Shown here: positions 52,720 to 61,115 of the stretch, piece after piece
Layout: every line of letters starts with the position of its first letter
How positions within the stretch are numbered: the first letter of the stretch is position 1
Assembly (NCBI RefSeq): GCF_029688865.1
Contig: NZ_JARUKV010000004.1
Span: 1 to 64,000, forward strand
Reading direction: 5' to 3'
DNA length: 64,000 bases
Origin: Natronococcus sp. A-GB7
Lineage (GTDB): Archaea; Halobacteriota; Halobacteria; Halobacteriales; Natrialbaceae
The notes under the pieces: generated by a model
The model's input: the letters and a program-made list of their open reading frames with translations, nothing else
What the model was told of the DNA's origin: nothing
Database searches by the model: none
Program-made: the position numbers and the translations under genes

Positions 52720-53550
52720 CTATTCGAGCGACTGCAGTGAACCGTGTTCGTATGCGTCCCTGAGCGGATGTGCTTCTGTACGGAACTGCTCGTAGTACGT
52801 CTCCGCCCACGTTCGCATGTCGCTACTAGTCGTCTCGATGAGCGCCTGTAATCCACCATTCTCGTGATCGTAACAACAGATGGTCACGCAATCGTCGAAG
52901 AGAGAGATTTCGTACCGATCTTCCATCGGCAGGTTCTCGTGCAACAAGACGGTGTAGCTGTCGCTGTCAGCTGCCTCCATGATCGTTTCCGTGTCTCCCC
53001 ACGATAGGAGTTCATCGAACACTTCGGGCGGGTAAATGTACTCACAGTGGAACTCATCATGCTGGTCAAGGAACCGATCGAATGAGGTCTCCAGCGTCCG
53101 TAACCCCAACATTGCCACGCCAACACCGCGCCACGTAGATGTCTCCGTGATCAACTCGATACGGCGTTTAGTGGATTTATCGGGGTGCCCAGCATTCGGG
53201 CGAGTGACCGTTACATCCGTAAACAGATTGACGCTGAACCCATCTAATTCATGAGGTAACCACTGCCAGACGTCACGAAGTTGGTGCTCAATCGACATCG
53301 CGTCCACAAACTCCCTTAGTCGATCGGCAACGAACTCGCCCAGACCGGTCAGCTGGTACCCCCGATCCTCCCGTTCGACCCAATTGCGATTCTCGAAGTC
53401 GGTGAGAATTCGGCTCATGGTTGGCGACGAAGCCCCCGTCGCGGATCGCAATGCGTCACGGTCATTCGGACCCGAGGCCAGCGTGTCTAGCACGGCGACC
53501 CGATGGTCCGACGCGACGAGAAATTCGATGTCGTCGGGTGTCCCATCCAT
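52720..53550 (-). CDS. Winged-helix regulator with FilR1-type domain (second paralogue)
   Basis: A 276-aa regulator with the same layout as the gene at 16703-17554: N-terminal winged helix (HRVAVLDTLASGPNDRDALR, TMSRILTDFENRNWVERED) and a FilR1-like domain containing SYTVLLHENLPMEDRYEISL and ending TWAETYYEQFRTEAHPLRD. The start MDGTPDDIEF follows a TATA-like box at ~53583 and excludes the longer frame. It sits upstream of the BBE operon on the same strand and is its likely local regulator. Cysteines in FDDCVTICCYDH could sense redox or a ligand. Confidence 0.85.
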   Translation of the reverse strand: MDGTPDDIEFLVASDHRVAVLDTLASGPNDRDALRSATGASSPTMSRILTDFENRNWVEREDRGYQLTGLGEFVADRLREFVDAMSIEHQLRDVWQWLPHELDGFSVNLFTDVTVTRPNAGHPDKSTKRRIELITETSTWRGVGVAMLGLRTLETSFDRFLDQHDEFHCEYIYPPEVFDELLSWGDTETIMEAADSDSYTVLLHENLPMEDRYEISLFDDCVTICCYDHENGGLQALIETTSSDMRTWAETYYEQFRTEAHPLRDAYEHGSLQSLE

Positions 53551-53560
53551 GGTCTTGGTA

Positions 53561-53572
53561 TGTGCTGGCACA
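53561..53572. promoter_or_regulatory. Palindrome TGTGCTGGCACA between TATA box and start of the FilR1-type regulator
   Basis: Perfect 5-2-5 palindrome lying between the TATA-like box (tatac at ~53583) and the ATG at 53550. A protein bound here would block transcription initiation, so it is a candidate autoregulatory operator. Confidence 0.4.
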
Positions 53573-53623
53573 CAAAAATCGTATAGGTGGTGATCGCTGC
53601 GAATGGGCCTTCTGTGCATGAAA

Positions 53624-53711
53624 CATTCGCGCCCTGTATCTCGCACGCTTCGCTCATCCTATCCATTAGCTGGTAGATATCGCGTGCAACATCCAGAGCA
53701 TGAGTGCAGCA
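53624..53711 (+). repeat. Dispersed 88-nt repeat, copy 3 (full length)
   Basis: Starts CATTCGCGCCCTGTATCTCG and ends CAGAGCATGAGTGCAGCA; exactly 88 nt like copies 2 and 4. It lies between the regulator/BBE unit and the cupin unit. The A/T-rich segment after it (53712-53940) has no gene of its own and is the cupin upstream region. Confidence 0.6.
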
Positions 53712-53940
53712 GGACGATTGTTCTATTCCAAGTATTTCTAATTATATTTATCCCATCAGTAAAGACGTGGAGTAAATTGTTGGGATGGATTTGGTTGTGC
53801 TGAAAGGAACCTGGCAACTAATGGTCAGATGTCAGTTGTTGCAACGCAATCATCAACTGCTGAAATGCCAGCCAATAGTTATCTATTCTCGCTTCTCGTG
53901 CCTCGTTCCGCCGAAAGGCGATTCAAACGAGAGTGACTCC

Positions 53941-54498
53941 ATGGCTTCCGACAATGAGTCAATCGAGGGTGTGTTACGCAGAACAGTGCTGAAAGCCAGC
54001 GCGGCAGCGGCGGGCGCGCTCGGCCTGAGCGGAACAACGGCGGCCGACGAACACGACGAGGAGGACGACCACGACGACGAGGTTGAGGTGGACGAACCTG
54101 ATGGCTTCGATGTCGAAATCCTCCAGGAGCACGCCCCCTTCAGCGACGACGTGGCCGCGACGTTCGAGCTGACTTACGACGACGCTGACGAACCGATCGT
54201 CGTCGATCTCGACGACGCCTCGACCGTTATCGTCGCCGAGGCAACGTGGGAGGAGGGCGCGGAGTCCGGGTGGCACCGTCACCCCGGGATGTCCATCGTC
54301 CGCATGATCGAGGGCGAAATTGAGCACACGATGGAGGACGACTGTGTCCCGCGGACGTACTCGGCGGGCGATGCGTGGATCGACCCCGGTCACGTTCACA
54401 AGGCCGACAGCGAGGGCGGCGCACTCGCACACGTCACCTTCCTCGGGATTCCCGACGGAGAGCCAGCGACGGAGTGGGTCGAGCCGGTCGAGTGCTGA
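53941..54498 (+). CDS. Tat-exported cupin-domain protein
   Basis: A 185-aa protein. The N-terminus LRRTVLKASAAAAGALGLSG is a twin-arginine signal, followed by an acidic His-rich linker (ADEHDEEDDHDDE) and a cupin barrel. Cupin motif 1 is SGWHRHPGMSIVRMIEGEIE with two His and a Glu; motif 2 contains WIDPGHVHKAD. A metal site on the outer cell face is likely. The start at 53941 is chosen since the longer frame from 53785 reads through A/T-rich noncoding DNA. It stands alone between repeat copies 3 and 4. Confidence 0.85.
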   Translation: MASDNESIEGVLRRTVLKASAAAAGALGLSGTTAADEHDEEDDHDDEVEVDEPDGFDVEILQEHAPFSDDVAATFELTYDDADEPIVVDLDDASTVIVAEATWEEGAESGWHRHPGMSIVRMIEGEIEHTMEDDCVPRTYSAGDAWIDPGHVHKADSEGGALAHVTFLGIPDGEPATEWVEPVEC

Positions 54499-54550
54499 TA
54501 GTCCAGCCCTCCTATCGCTGCCCTTCATAAATCGAACCCAATTCGTGCCT

Positions 54551-54638
54551 CATTCGCGCTCTCTATTCAGCAGACTCCGTTCGAACTATCGAATGATTAT
54601 CAGAAACGTCGTACAACGTATAGAGGGTGTATGCAGCA
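54551..54638 (+). repeat. Dispersed 88-nt repeat, copy 4 (full length)
   Basis: Starts CATTCGCGCTCTCTATTCAG and ends AGAGGGTGTATGCAGCA. It is gap-free against copy 2 (about 65 % identity by hand count). It separates the cupin gene from the GYD gene. Confidence 0.65.
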
Positions 54639-54685
54639 CTGTCGCGGGTTGGAGCGGTGCGCTATCTGCGGACGCGGCGAATCCG

Positions 54686-54979
54686 TCACGACATCGCTTC
54701 AACGATGTCGCGGAACTCATCGAGGGTGAATGCCCGAAGCGTTTCGGTCGTCACGTTGCCGCTTTCTGCAAGCGTGAGCGCTCCTTGCGCCGCCGTCGTG
54801 TCGTCCGGGAAGTCGGCGATGACGACGCCGTCGTACCGGCCCATCGTGACGAAAAATTCCTTCCACGTCCCGCCCAGTGATTCGACCATCTCTTTCGCGT
54901 GTTCCGTTCGCTCGGGGCTCTCTCGGACGTTTTCGACGCCTTGCTGAGTGAAAGACGTCAAGAGCACGTAAGTCGGCAT
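54686..54979 (-). CDS. GYD domain protein
   Basis: A 97-aa ferredoxin-like-fold protein of the GYD family. It opens PTYVLLTSFTQQGVENVRES, has the namesake region VTMGRYDGVVIADFPDD and closes AFTLDEFRDIVEAM. The family is widespread and without established function. It is the only gene between repeat copies 4 and 5. Confidence 0.88.
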   Translation of the reverse strand: MPTYVLLTSFTQQGVENVRESPERTEHAKEMVESLGGTWKEFFVTMGRYDGVVIADFPDDTTAAQGALTLAESGNVTTETLRAFTLDEFRDIVEAMS

Positions 54980-55054
54980 TACGGACGTGCATACGCCGAA
55001 CTGAACAATATAGTCGTACCCCCGGTATCAACCTCTCTGGACAGCGCATATGAT

Positions 55055-55115
55055 CATACGCGCGCTGTATTCAGCACGTCGTCCTCTATACCACTCCTTT
55101 CTGACAGAACGACTG
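55055..55115 (+). repeat. Dispersed 88-nt repeat, copy 5 (left half)
   Basis: CATACGCGCGCTGTATTCAG followed by CACG matches the left end of copies 3 and 4, and CTGACAGAACGACTG resembles the middle. The right end is not recognisable. It is the last copy, between the GYD gene and the cytidylate kinase gene. Confidence 0.5.
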
Positions 55116-55221
55116 GCGGTCAGTAAGCACCCTCTACGTAACGGGACAACGGCTTGCATTCGTCGCTGCCGTTCAGTCCAGGACTGTCTCTCTCTTCGTC
55201 TCCGAAGGTGTCCGGAAACGG

Positions 55222-55833
55222 TTACGGGTTCAGCTCCGGCGTCGAGAACGCTCCCGTATCGGCGTCGGGATCGTACTCCTCGAGTGCGGCCCGGACGATC
55301 TGGAACACCCCCTCCTTCCCCCAGCGGGCGGTGTTGAGCTGCAGGTCGTAGAACTCCTGTTCGTCGATGTCGATCTCGTAGTACGACTCGTAGCGGCCGG
55401 CCTCGCTGACCTCCCGGACCCGCATCTCGGCTTCGGTCTCGAGACGGTCCTCGATGCGATCGAGGCGGACGTGCTCGGGAGCGTCGAGCCAGAGTCGCAG
55501 ATCCGCGCGCTCGCCGGCGATCCAGCCCGCGAGCCGGGACTCGAGGATGAAGGGTTTGTTCGCGGTTCCCCACTTCTCGGCGATCGACTGCAGTCGACGA
55601 TCGAGCGCCCGGTCGATCTCGTCGTCGGAGTCCGCCTCGGCGGTCAGCTGGTTGAGGCTCATGTCGCGGTCCTCGGCGAGTTCGCGGAAGATGTCGCCGC
55701 CGGAGACGTACGGACAGCCGATCGCGTCGGAGAGCCGCTCACAGAGCGTCGTCGCGCCACAGCCCGGCGGTCCGGAGACGGTGATGAACAGTGTCGTGTC
55801 GATCTCGACGGTCGTCGTCGCACCCGTGGACAT
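55222..55833 (-). CDS. cmk: Cytidylate kinase, archaeal type
   Basis: A 203-aa P-loop nucleoside monophosphate kinase. The Walker A region is TVSGPPGCGATTLCERL, where the usual GKT/GTT is GAT. Substrate-binding helices follow (CPYVSGGDIFRELAEDRDMS), then ILESRLAGWIAGERADLRLWL and the lid region. Archaeal CMP kinases have this layout. The variant Walker A lacks the canonical Lys, as in other archaeal members. It returns the window to core genome composition. Confidence 0.82.
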   Translation of the reverse strand: MSTGATTTVEIDTTLFITVSGPPGCGATTLCERLSDAIGCPYVSGGDIFRELAEDRDMSLNQLTAEADSDDEIDRALDRRLQSIAEKWGTANKPFILESRLAGWIAGERADLRLWLDAPEHVRLDRIEDRLETEAEMRVREVSEAGRYESYYEIDIDEQEFYDLQLNTARWGKEGVFQIVRAALEEYDPDADTGAFSTPELNP

Positions 55834-55888
55834 ACGTGATTCCTCACGGCTCGGCGTAAAAAGCGGTCCGTTCGAACGGGACGGCGAT

Positions 55889-56344
55889 CTAGAACCAGCC
55901 GCGCCGTTCGATCTCGACGGTGACGTCCTCGAGTGACGGCTCGTCCTCGAGACCAGCGACGGCGTCGGCCTGCGACTCGGCTCCGCTCGTCGACACCAGC
56001 GTCATCCCGTCGTCGTAGGGAGCGTCGGCGTGGGTCCAGTCGATCTCGAGTTTCGCCCGCCGGAACCGCGTCCCGGTGACGAGTCGGATCCCCTCGATGG
56101 CCTCGAGGGGGACCGAGAAGTTCCGCTCGTCGAGGGACTCGAGTTCTGCTGGCGCACTGTCGGCGACCAGCGCACGGTCACGTTCGCCCATGTCGGCCCG
56201 CAACAGCATCGAGCGGTAGGACTCGCCGACGAAACAGCAGAGCAGTCGCTCGTCGGTGACCACCAGCTCCCAGAACTCGATCGAGTTCGGGCGCTGGCGG
56301 ATCCAGTGGGTGAACCGCGCGATCGGGTCCTCGGTCGCGGTCAT
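55889..56344 (-). CDS. PH-like domain protein in the sodium:solute symporter operon
   Basis: A 151-aa soluble protein with beta strands typical of bacterial PH-like domains (WELVVTDERLLCCFVGESY, FSVPLEAIEGIRLVTGTRF, AKLEIDWTHAD) and an acidic tail. Its ATG overlaps the symporter stop by one base (TGATG), so it is the third gene of that operon and translationally coupled. GTG at 56347 is the alternative start. It might regulate the transporter; no family is certain. Confidence 0.65.
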   Translation of the reverse strand: MTATEDPIARFTHWIRQRPNSIEFWELVVTDERLLCCFVGESYRSMLLRADMGERDRALVADSAPAELESLDERNFSVPLEAIEGIRLVTGTRFRRAKLEIDWTHADAPYDDGMTLVSTSGAESQADAVAGLEDEPSLEDVTVEIERRGWF

Positions 56345-57930
56345 CACCGTTCGAACAGGGCGTGCAGATCAGCGGGCAGCTCCTGGCCCCGCTGGGTGGC
56401 GATCGAGACGAAGACGAAGACGACCATCGTCACGAGCAGCGAGATCGCCTCGGCCGGAACCGCCGGCGGGTAGGGGTAGATCGCCATGATCGACTCGTTG
56501 AGCCACTCGGTGCCGGTGATCGCTGCGGCCTCCGGGATGACGTTGTAGACGATGTTGAACCCCATCCCGATGACGAGCGCGGCGATCGCACCCTCCTTGG
56601 TCGCGCCCTTCCAGTTCAGCCCGAAGACGGCGATCGGGACGAACGCGGCGGCGAAGAAGCCCCAGCTGATCGCGCCCAGGATGCCGACCAGCGCGTCGGA
56701 GTAGTAGACGACCCCCGTCGAGAGGACCGTCAGGCCGGCCAGGGCCCCTTGCGTGACCCGGAGCTCGGTCTTCGGATCGGTGATCGGACGGTTGAGCGCC
56801 CGCGGGATGTCCCTGGAGATGGCCGCCGCGCCGATGTTCAGGAACGAGTCGCTGGTGGACATGATCGCCGCGAGCAGGGCCGCGAGGATCAGTCCGGCGA
56901 TGACGCTGCCGGTGTGATCGAGCACGAAGACCGGTCCGACCTCCGAGGCCGAGAACGTTGCCTCGCGCTGGCCGGCCTCGACCATCGCGCGCATCGACAG
57001 CCCCGCGGAGAACGCGATCAGGCTCGAGATCGCGTACGAGATCGCCGCGATCGGCGCGCCCCACTTGAGGATCGTCAGGTTGCGGCTCATGTAGAACTTC
57101 GTGATCAGGTGGGGCTGGCCGGCCGCGCCGACCGAAAACAGGATCCACCAGGCGAGTCCGACGAGGACGGCGGTCGTCGCGCCGCCGAGCGCGCCGAACG
57201 GCGAAACGAGGTTCGGATCGGCACTCGCGAGGTTCTGTGAGATGTTCGCCATCCCGCCGCCGAACGAGAGCGCGTACGCGAAGACGAACCCGGCGCCGAC
57301 GATCATCGTGATCGCCTGCAGGAAGTCCGTCCAGACGCCGGCGATCATCCCGCCGAGCATGCTGTACAGCAGGAGGATCAAGGCGCCGCCGAACAGCCCC
57401 CACAGGACCGGGATGCCGAAGATGGCCCGCATAACGAACTGCAGCGCAGCCAGGTTAACCGCGAGGTAGGCGATGACCCCGAGCGCGACGGCGACGCCGC
57501 TGAGCCCGCGAACCCAGTCGCTCTCGTAGCGGACGTACATCGCGTCGGGCAGGGTCAACACGTTCCGGATGTCGGCCAGTATCCGCAGCCGCTTTGCCAG
57601 GACGACCCACGTCAGCAGGAAGCCAAGCGGCGCGGTAAAGAAGATCCATAGCGCGGTCGTCCCGAACTCGTAGACCAGTTCCGGCCCCCCGACGAAACCG
57701 AACCCGGACTGGATCACCGAGAAGGCCGTCAGCGCGAGGACCCAGGTCCCGATGCTCTTGCCCGTGATCAGGAAGTCGCTGGTCGTGTCCGTCCGCATCC
57801 ACCCCCAGACGCCGATCGCGATGACGATCAGCAGATACGCCGCGCCGAAGCCGATGATGATCGGATCGTCGGCGACCGGAATCCCGTCCTGCTGGAGGAG
57901 CGTTCCGGCGTTCGCGAGGAGTTCACTCAT
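56344..57930 (-). CDS. Sodium:solute symporter (SSS family)
   Basis: A 528-aa transporter with 13-14 TM segments of the SSS/LeuT-fold family. Family blocks include SVIQSGFGFVGGPELVYEFG, LYSMLGGMIAGVWTDFLQA and AIMSTSDSFLNIGAAAISRDI (Na2-site region). The substrate (for example acetate, proline or pantothenate) cannot be told. The ATG at 57930 overlaps the upstream gene by ATGAGTGA. Middle gene of a three-gene operon. Confidence 0.9.
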   Translation of the reverse strand: MSELLANAGTLLQQDGIPVADDPIIIGFGAAYLLIVIAIGVWGWMRTDTTSDFLITGKSIGTWVLALTAFSVIQSGFGFVGGPELVYEFGTTALWIFFTAPLGFLLTWVVLAKRLRILADIRNVLTLPDAMYVRYESDWVRGLSGVAVALGVIAYLAVNLAALQFVMRAIFGIPVLWGLFGGALILLLYSMLGGMIAGVWTDFLQAITMIVGAGFVFAYALSFGGGMANISQNLASADPNLVSPFGALGGATTAVLVGLAWWILFSVGAAGQPHLITKFYMSRNLTILKWGAPIAAISYAISSLIAFSAGLSMRAMVEAGQREATFSASEVGPVFVLDHTGSVIAGLILAALLAAIMSTSDSFLNIGAAAISRDIPRALNRPITDPKTELRVTQGALAGLTVLSTGVVYYSDALVGILGAISWGFFAAAFVPIAVFGLNWKGATKEGAIAALVIGMGFNIVYNVIPEAAAITGTEWLNESIMAIYPYPPAVPAEAISLLVTMVVFVFVSIATQRGQELPADLHALFER

Positions 57931-58423
57931 CGGTCGTTTCACCCCCGTCGGTGGCCTCTACGGTCTGTTTGGGTTGCTCGGGAGCGAGCGGGAACGACTC
58001 CCGTCGCTGTGCCTCCCGGGCGTCCTCGATGATCCCCTCGACGATCTCCTCACTTCCAACTCTATCGAAAATAAATGCGTAGTAGATCGCCGCGAAAAGC
58101 GGCAGGAACCAGATGAACCCGAAGTACACGAGCGTCGGAATCGGGAGCCCGAGCACGTAGCTGTAGTCGGTGACGCCCGGCTCCCAGGTCAGCCAGATAC
58201 CGACGAGGCCGATCAGGAAGAACACGCCCAACATACCGATCAACCCGGTGTAGGGCGCGAAATTCGGGTCACTTCCGTTTCGCTCGATCGTCGCCACGGC
58301 GAACACCGACAGAATCGTCCCTGCAGCGACGAACGAAAACACCCTGTATAGTCCGAGACTCGCCGTCACGAGTGCGAGCGCCGACAGAACCCCGACGACG
58401 ACCATCGTCGTGTTTCGCGTCAT
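57923..58423 (-). CDS. Small membrane protein partner of the symporter
   Basis: A 166-aa protein with four hydrophobic segments (VVVGVLSALALVTASLGLY, VFSFVAAGTILSVFAVATI, GLIGMLGVFFLIGLVGIWL, PTLVYFGFIWFLPLFAAIYY) and a ~50-residue acidic tail. It directly precedes and overlaps the symporter gene, as small companion subunits of SSS transporters often do. The start at MTRNTTMVV excludes 13 upstream codons of Arg-rich sequence. Confidence 0.75.
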   Translation of the reverse strand: MTRNTTMVVVGVLSALALVTASLGLYRVFSFVAAGTILSVFAVATIERNGSDPNFAPYTGLIGMLGVFFLIGLVGIWLTWEPGVTDYSYVLGLPIPTLVYFGFIWFLPLFAAIYYAFIFDRVGSEEIVEGIIEDAREAQRRESFPLAPEQPKQTVEATDGGETTDE

Positions 58424-58701
58424 CGGTCGGTCACCCCTCGCTCGAGTCGCCGGTCCGGCCACCCGCCGACGTTCTCGACGCGCTGCCCACGTCCCCCGCG
58501 GAGTCGCCTCGAGACCGGCCGCGCTCGGCCGACTCGTGGCTTTCTATCACGAATCATCGTCCTATTACACACAACAGACTGCCGAGAAGGTGATCGTTAA
58601 CATGTTAAACTCCGGCGCGTTCCGTCGAAACGAGCCGCTCGAATCGGGCGGTGACGACGCGAAAAGTAATACTGACGGTCGCTCGGTTCCGAGGATCGAG
58701 C

Positions 58702-59178
58702 GTGAACCGCCGCAGGGTACTTCAGTCCGCCGGAACCGTCGCGCTCGTCGGTCTCGCGGGCTGTATCGACGGCGTCCAGGAACACTTCACGGGGGGCCTC
58801 CAGAGCCCGGTTCCCGTCGAGATCACTAACGACGGGGAGCAGCCCTACAACGTCAGTCTCGACGCCGTGGCTCGAGGCAACGGTCGGGAAACCTACGAGG
58901 AGAGCTACACGATCACGCCCGGCGAGCGCGTCGCTCCCCCTCACCTCGAGGGGGAGGACCAGCAGTTCCGCGTCACCCGACACGGCAACGACGAGCTCGA
59001 CGATCTGGTCGAGATGGGGACGATCACCGACGAGACGAATCTGGTGTTGATCAGCCTCTACGAGGACGAGATCGAACTCGAGATCATCGAGGACGAGGAG
59101 GAAGCCGAGGAGGCCGAGGAGGAAGTCGAGGAGGAACACGACGACGGATCCGACGGCGACGACGCGGATCAGGGGTAG
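58702..59178 (+). CDS. Haloarchaeal Tat lipoprotein with acidic tail
   Basis: A 158-aa exported lipoprotein. From GTG 58702 it reads VNRRRVLQSAGTVALVGLAG then Cys, a twin-arginine signal with lipobox. The mature part is a beta-rich domain (VPVEITNDGEQPYNVSLDAV) followed by a Glu/Asp-rich C-terminal tail (~35 residues). Its stop overlaps that of the YcaO gene by 10 bp (convergent). Function unknown. Confidence 0.78.
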   Translation: MNRRRVLQSAGTVALVGLAGCIDGVQEHFTGGLQSPVPVEITNDGEQPYNVSLDAVARGNGRETYEESYTITPGERVAPPHLEGEDQQFRVTRHGNDELDDLVEMGTITDETNLVLISLYEDEIELEIIEDEEEAEEAEEEVEEEHDDGSDGDDADQG

Positions 59179-60896
59179 GGGTGGAACGGCCGCTCGAGTG
59201 CGGGCTCGAACCCGAGCTCGGCCGGCACCTCCCGGGCCCGTTCGCCGAAGAACGGCTCGCGAGTAAACAGCGGTTGTGCGCCGGGGACGACGACTCGCAC
59301 GCCCTCGAAGCCCAGCCCCTCGACGTCGCGGGTCGTCAGCCGGGCCGCGTGGGGCGCCAGTCCGGCGTCGGCCGTTCGTGCGACGAGTTCCTCGAGCGCC
59401 TCGCGGCCGGTCGGGACCGGATCGGGCCCGACGCTCGCTGCGGGAACCGTCCGGTCGACGTCGACGAACGCCCGCGCGGGTTCGGGGAACGAGGCGTACT
59501 CGCCGATCGCGGCCGAGGCCTCCGCGGCCTCGTCGGGGCCGAGCCCGCGCAGTTCCATCCAGTTCTGTAGCGCCTCCGCCAGCGCCGCCGTCGCCGCCTC
59601 CGTGACGTCGAGCCCGGCGGCCGAGCCCGCGGCGAACGCGGGCCACTCGCCGTCCCCGGAACCGCGGTGGACCGCGACCGCGACCACGGGAACGTCGACG
59701 TCCTGGGTGACGAGCATCGGCGTCACCTCGAGTCCCTCGCTCCGAGCCCGTCGCTCGAGGGCGGCGAACGACTCGCTCTCGACGGCGAGTCCGAGCGGGT
59801 CGAACGTCGAGTACCAGGCCAGCATCGTCGCGTCGCGCTCGAGGACCTCGGTCAGCCCCGACAACAGGGCGTCGACCGTCGAGGACCCCAGCCCGAGCCC
59901 GGTCGTGATCGCGGGGACGAGCCGCTCGCCGGGCTGGGGGAACTGGACGGCCGCCGCGGGCAGGTGGGTTCGCTCACCCGTCTCGAGGGTCTCACCCTCG
60001 ACCCAGCGGTGCTCCTCGTCGGGATCGTACTCGGGTGCGTCGTCGGGTCGAACGAGATCCGTCGGCGAGACCGCCCGCTCGAGATCGGCCTCGCTCGCGT
60101 GGACGAAATCGCTATGCCGGTAGACGCCCGCGCAGTAGCGCTCGAGGCCCTCGCCGACGGCCTTCATCAGCGCCGCGTTCCAGTCGGGGTCGACGCCCGC
60201 CGCCTGGTTGGCCGCGCTGGCGTCGCTGTACCCGCTCGTGTCGGCCGTCGTCGCGAGGTAGTACGGTGCGGGGAACGACTCGACCTCGCCGATCGTGCTG
60301 ACGATGCCGACTCGGTCGTCGATCGCCTGGTCGGCGTGCTCGACGGCGTGGTCGAGGTCGAACGGCTCGTCGTCGCGCTCGAGGGATCGATCCCGTTCGC
60401 CGCCGCACGCACAGCCCGGCACCGGGAGAACGCGTCGACGATTGTGGGGGACCTCGAGAACGTGGCCGATAACCGACCGTTCCTCGCCCGACAGCACCCG
60501 TACGCACTCCCGACCCGCCAGCGCGCCGGCGAAGCGAGCGGCGCTCGAGTCGGCGCTTGGCTCGTCGGCGGCCGACTCGAGGTTCGAGTCGACGCGGGCG
60601 CGAAGGCAGTCGAAGCAGCCCGTTGCGGGGGCGAAACCGGAGACGGCGGCGTCCAGTTCCGCGATCGGATGGCCGCCGGCGCCGCCGATCTCGACGGCGA
60701 TCCACGGAGTCCCTCCCGCCAGGGCGGCCTCGTTCGCTCGCTCGAACGTCGCCGCGCCGGCGACGTCGCTGACGACGGCGAAGCGGGCGTCCTCGAGGTC
60801 GGTCGGCGCGGCCGAGCGAACCGAGACGTCGACGTCTGCGAGCGCGGTCTCGACGGCGTCGCGAACGGGATCCTCTCCGACGACGGAAACGTGCAT
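59169..60896 (-). CDS. YcaO-domain protein with N-terminal E1-like (ocin/ThiF-type) domain
   Basis: A 575-aa fusion. Residues ~1-175 form an E1-like partner domain with zinc cysteines in TGCFDCLRAR and PGCACGG; residues ~190-575 form a YcaO domain with ATP-binding elements KAVGEGLERYCAG and GLTEVLERDATMLAWY. YcaO enzymes activate peptide backbone amides with ATP (azoline or thioamide formation). The C-terminus PFHPYP resembles but does not match the PxPxP tail of cyclodehydratases. No obvious Cys/Ser/Thr-rich precursor peptide or dehydrogenase is next to it. The start MHVSVVGEDP excludes 33 upstream codons. Confidence 0.85.
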   Translation of the reverse strand: MHVSVVGEDPVRDAVETALADVDVSVRSAAPTDLEDARFAVVSDVAGAATFERANEAALAGGTPWIAVEIGGAGGHPIAELDAAVSGFAPATGCFDCLRARVDSNLESAADEPSADSSAARFAGALAGRECVRVLSGEERSVIGHVLEVPHNRRRVLPVPGCACGGERDRSLERDDEPFDLDHAVEHADQAIDDRVGIVSTIGEVESFPAPYYLATTADTSGYSDASAANQAAGVDPDWNAALMKAVGEGLERYCAGVYRHSDFVHASEADLERAVSPTDLVRPDDAPEYDPDEEHRWVEGETLETGERTHLPAAAVQFPQPGERLVPAITTGLGLGSSTVDALLSGLTEVLERDATMLAWYSTFDPLGLAVESESFAALERRARSEGLEVTPMLVTQDVDVPVVAVAVHRGSGDGEWPAFAAGSAAGLDVTEAATAALAEALQNWMELRGLGPDEAAEASAAIGEYASFPEPARAFVDVDRTVPAASVGPDPVPTGREALEELVARTADAGLAPHAARLTTRDVEGLGFEGVRVVVPGAQPLFTREPFFGERAREVPAELGFEPALERPFHPYP

Positions 60897-61115
60897 ACCG
60901 GACCGTCGTACGGTCTGCTGTAAGTCCTTTCCGGAGCGACCGCGGGACGACGCCAGGTCGTATCGGAACAGGGGTACTGGCGGATACTCACACACGTTCC
61001 GTACGCAGTCCGGGTCGTGAGGCGGAACCGGTCGGTTCGTTGTGGAGACGAGCGAACGTGTCGGGGACCGTCTCCCGACTCGGACTCGAGAAGCGGGCTT
61101 CGAAGCGGTCCGGCA

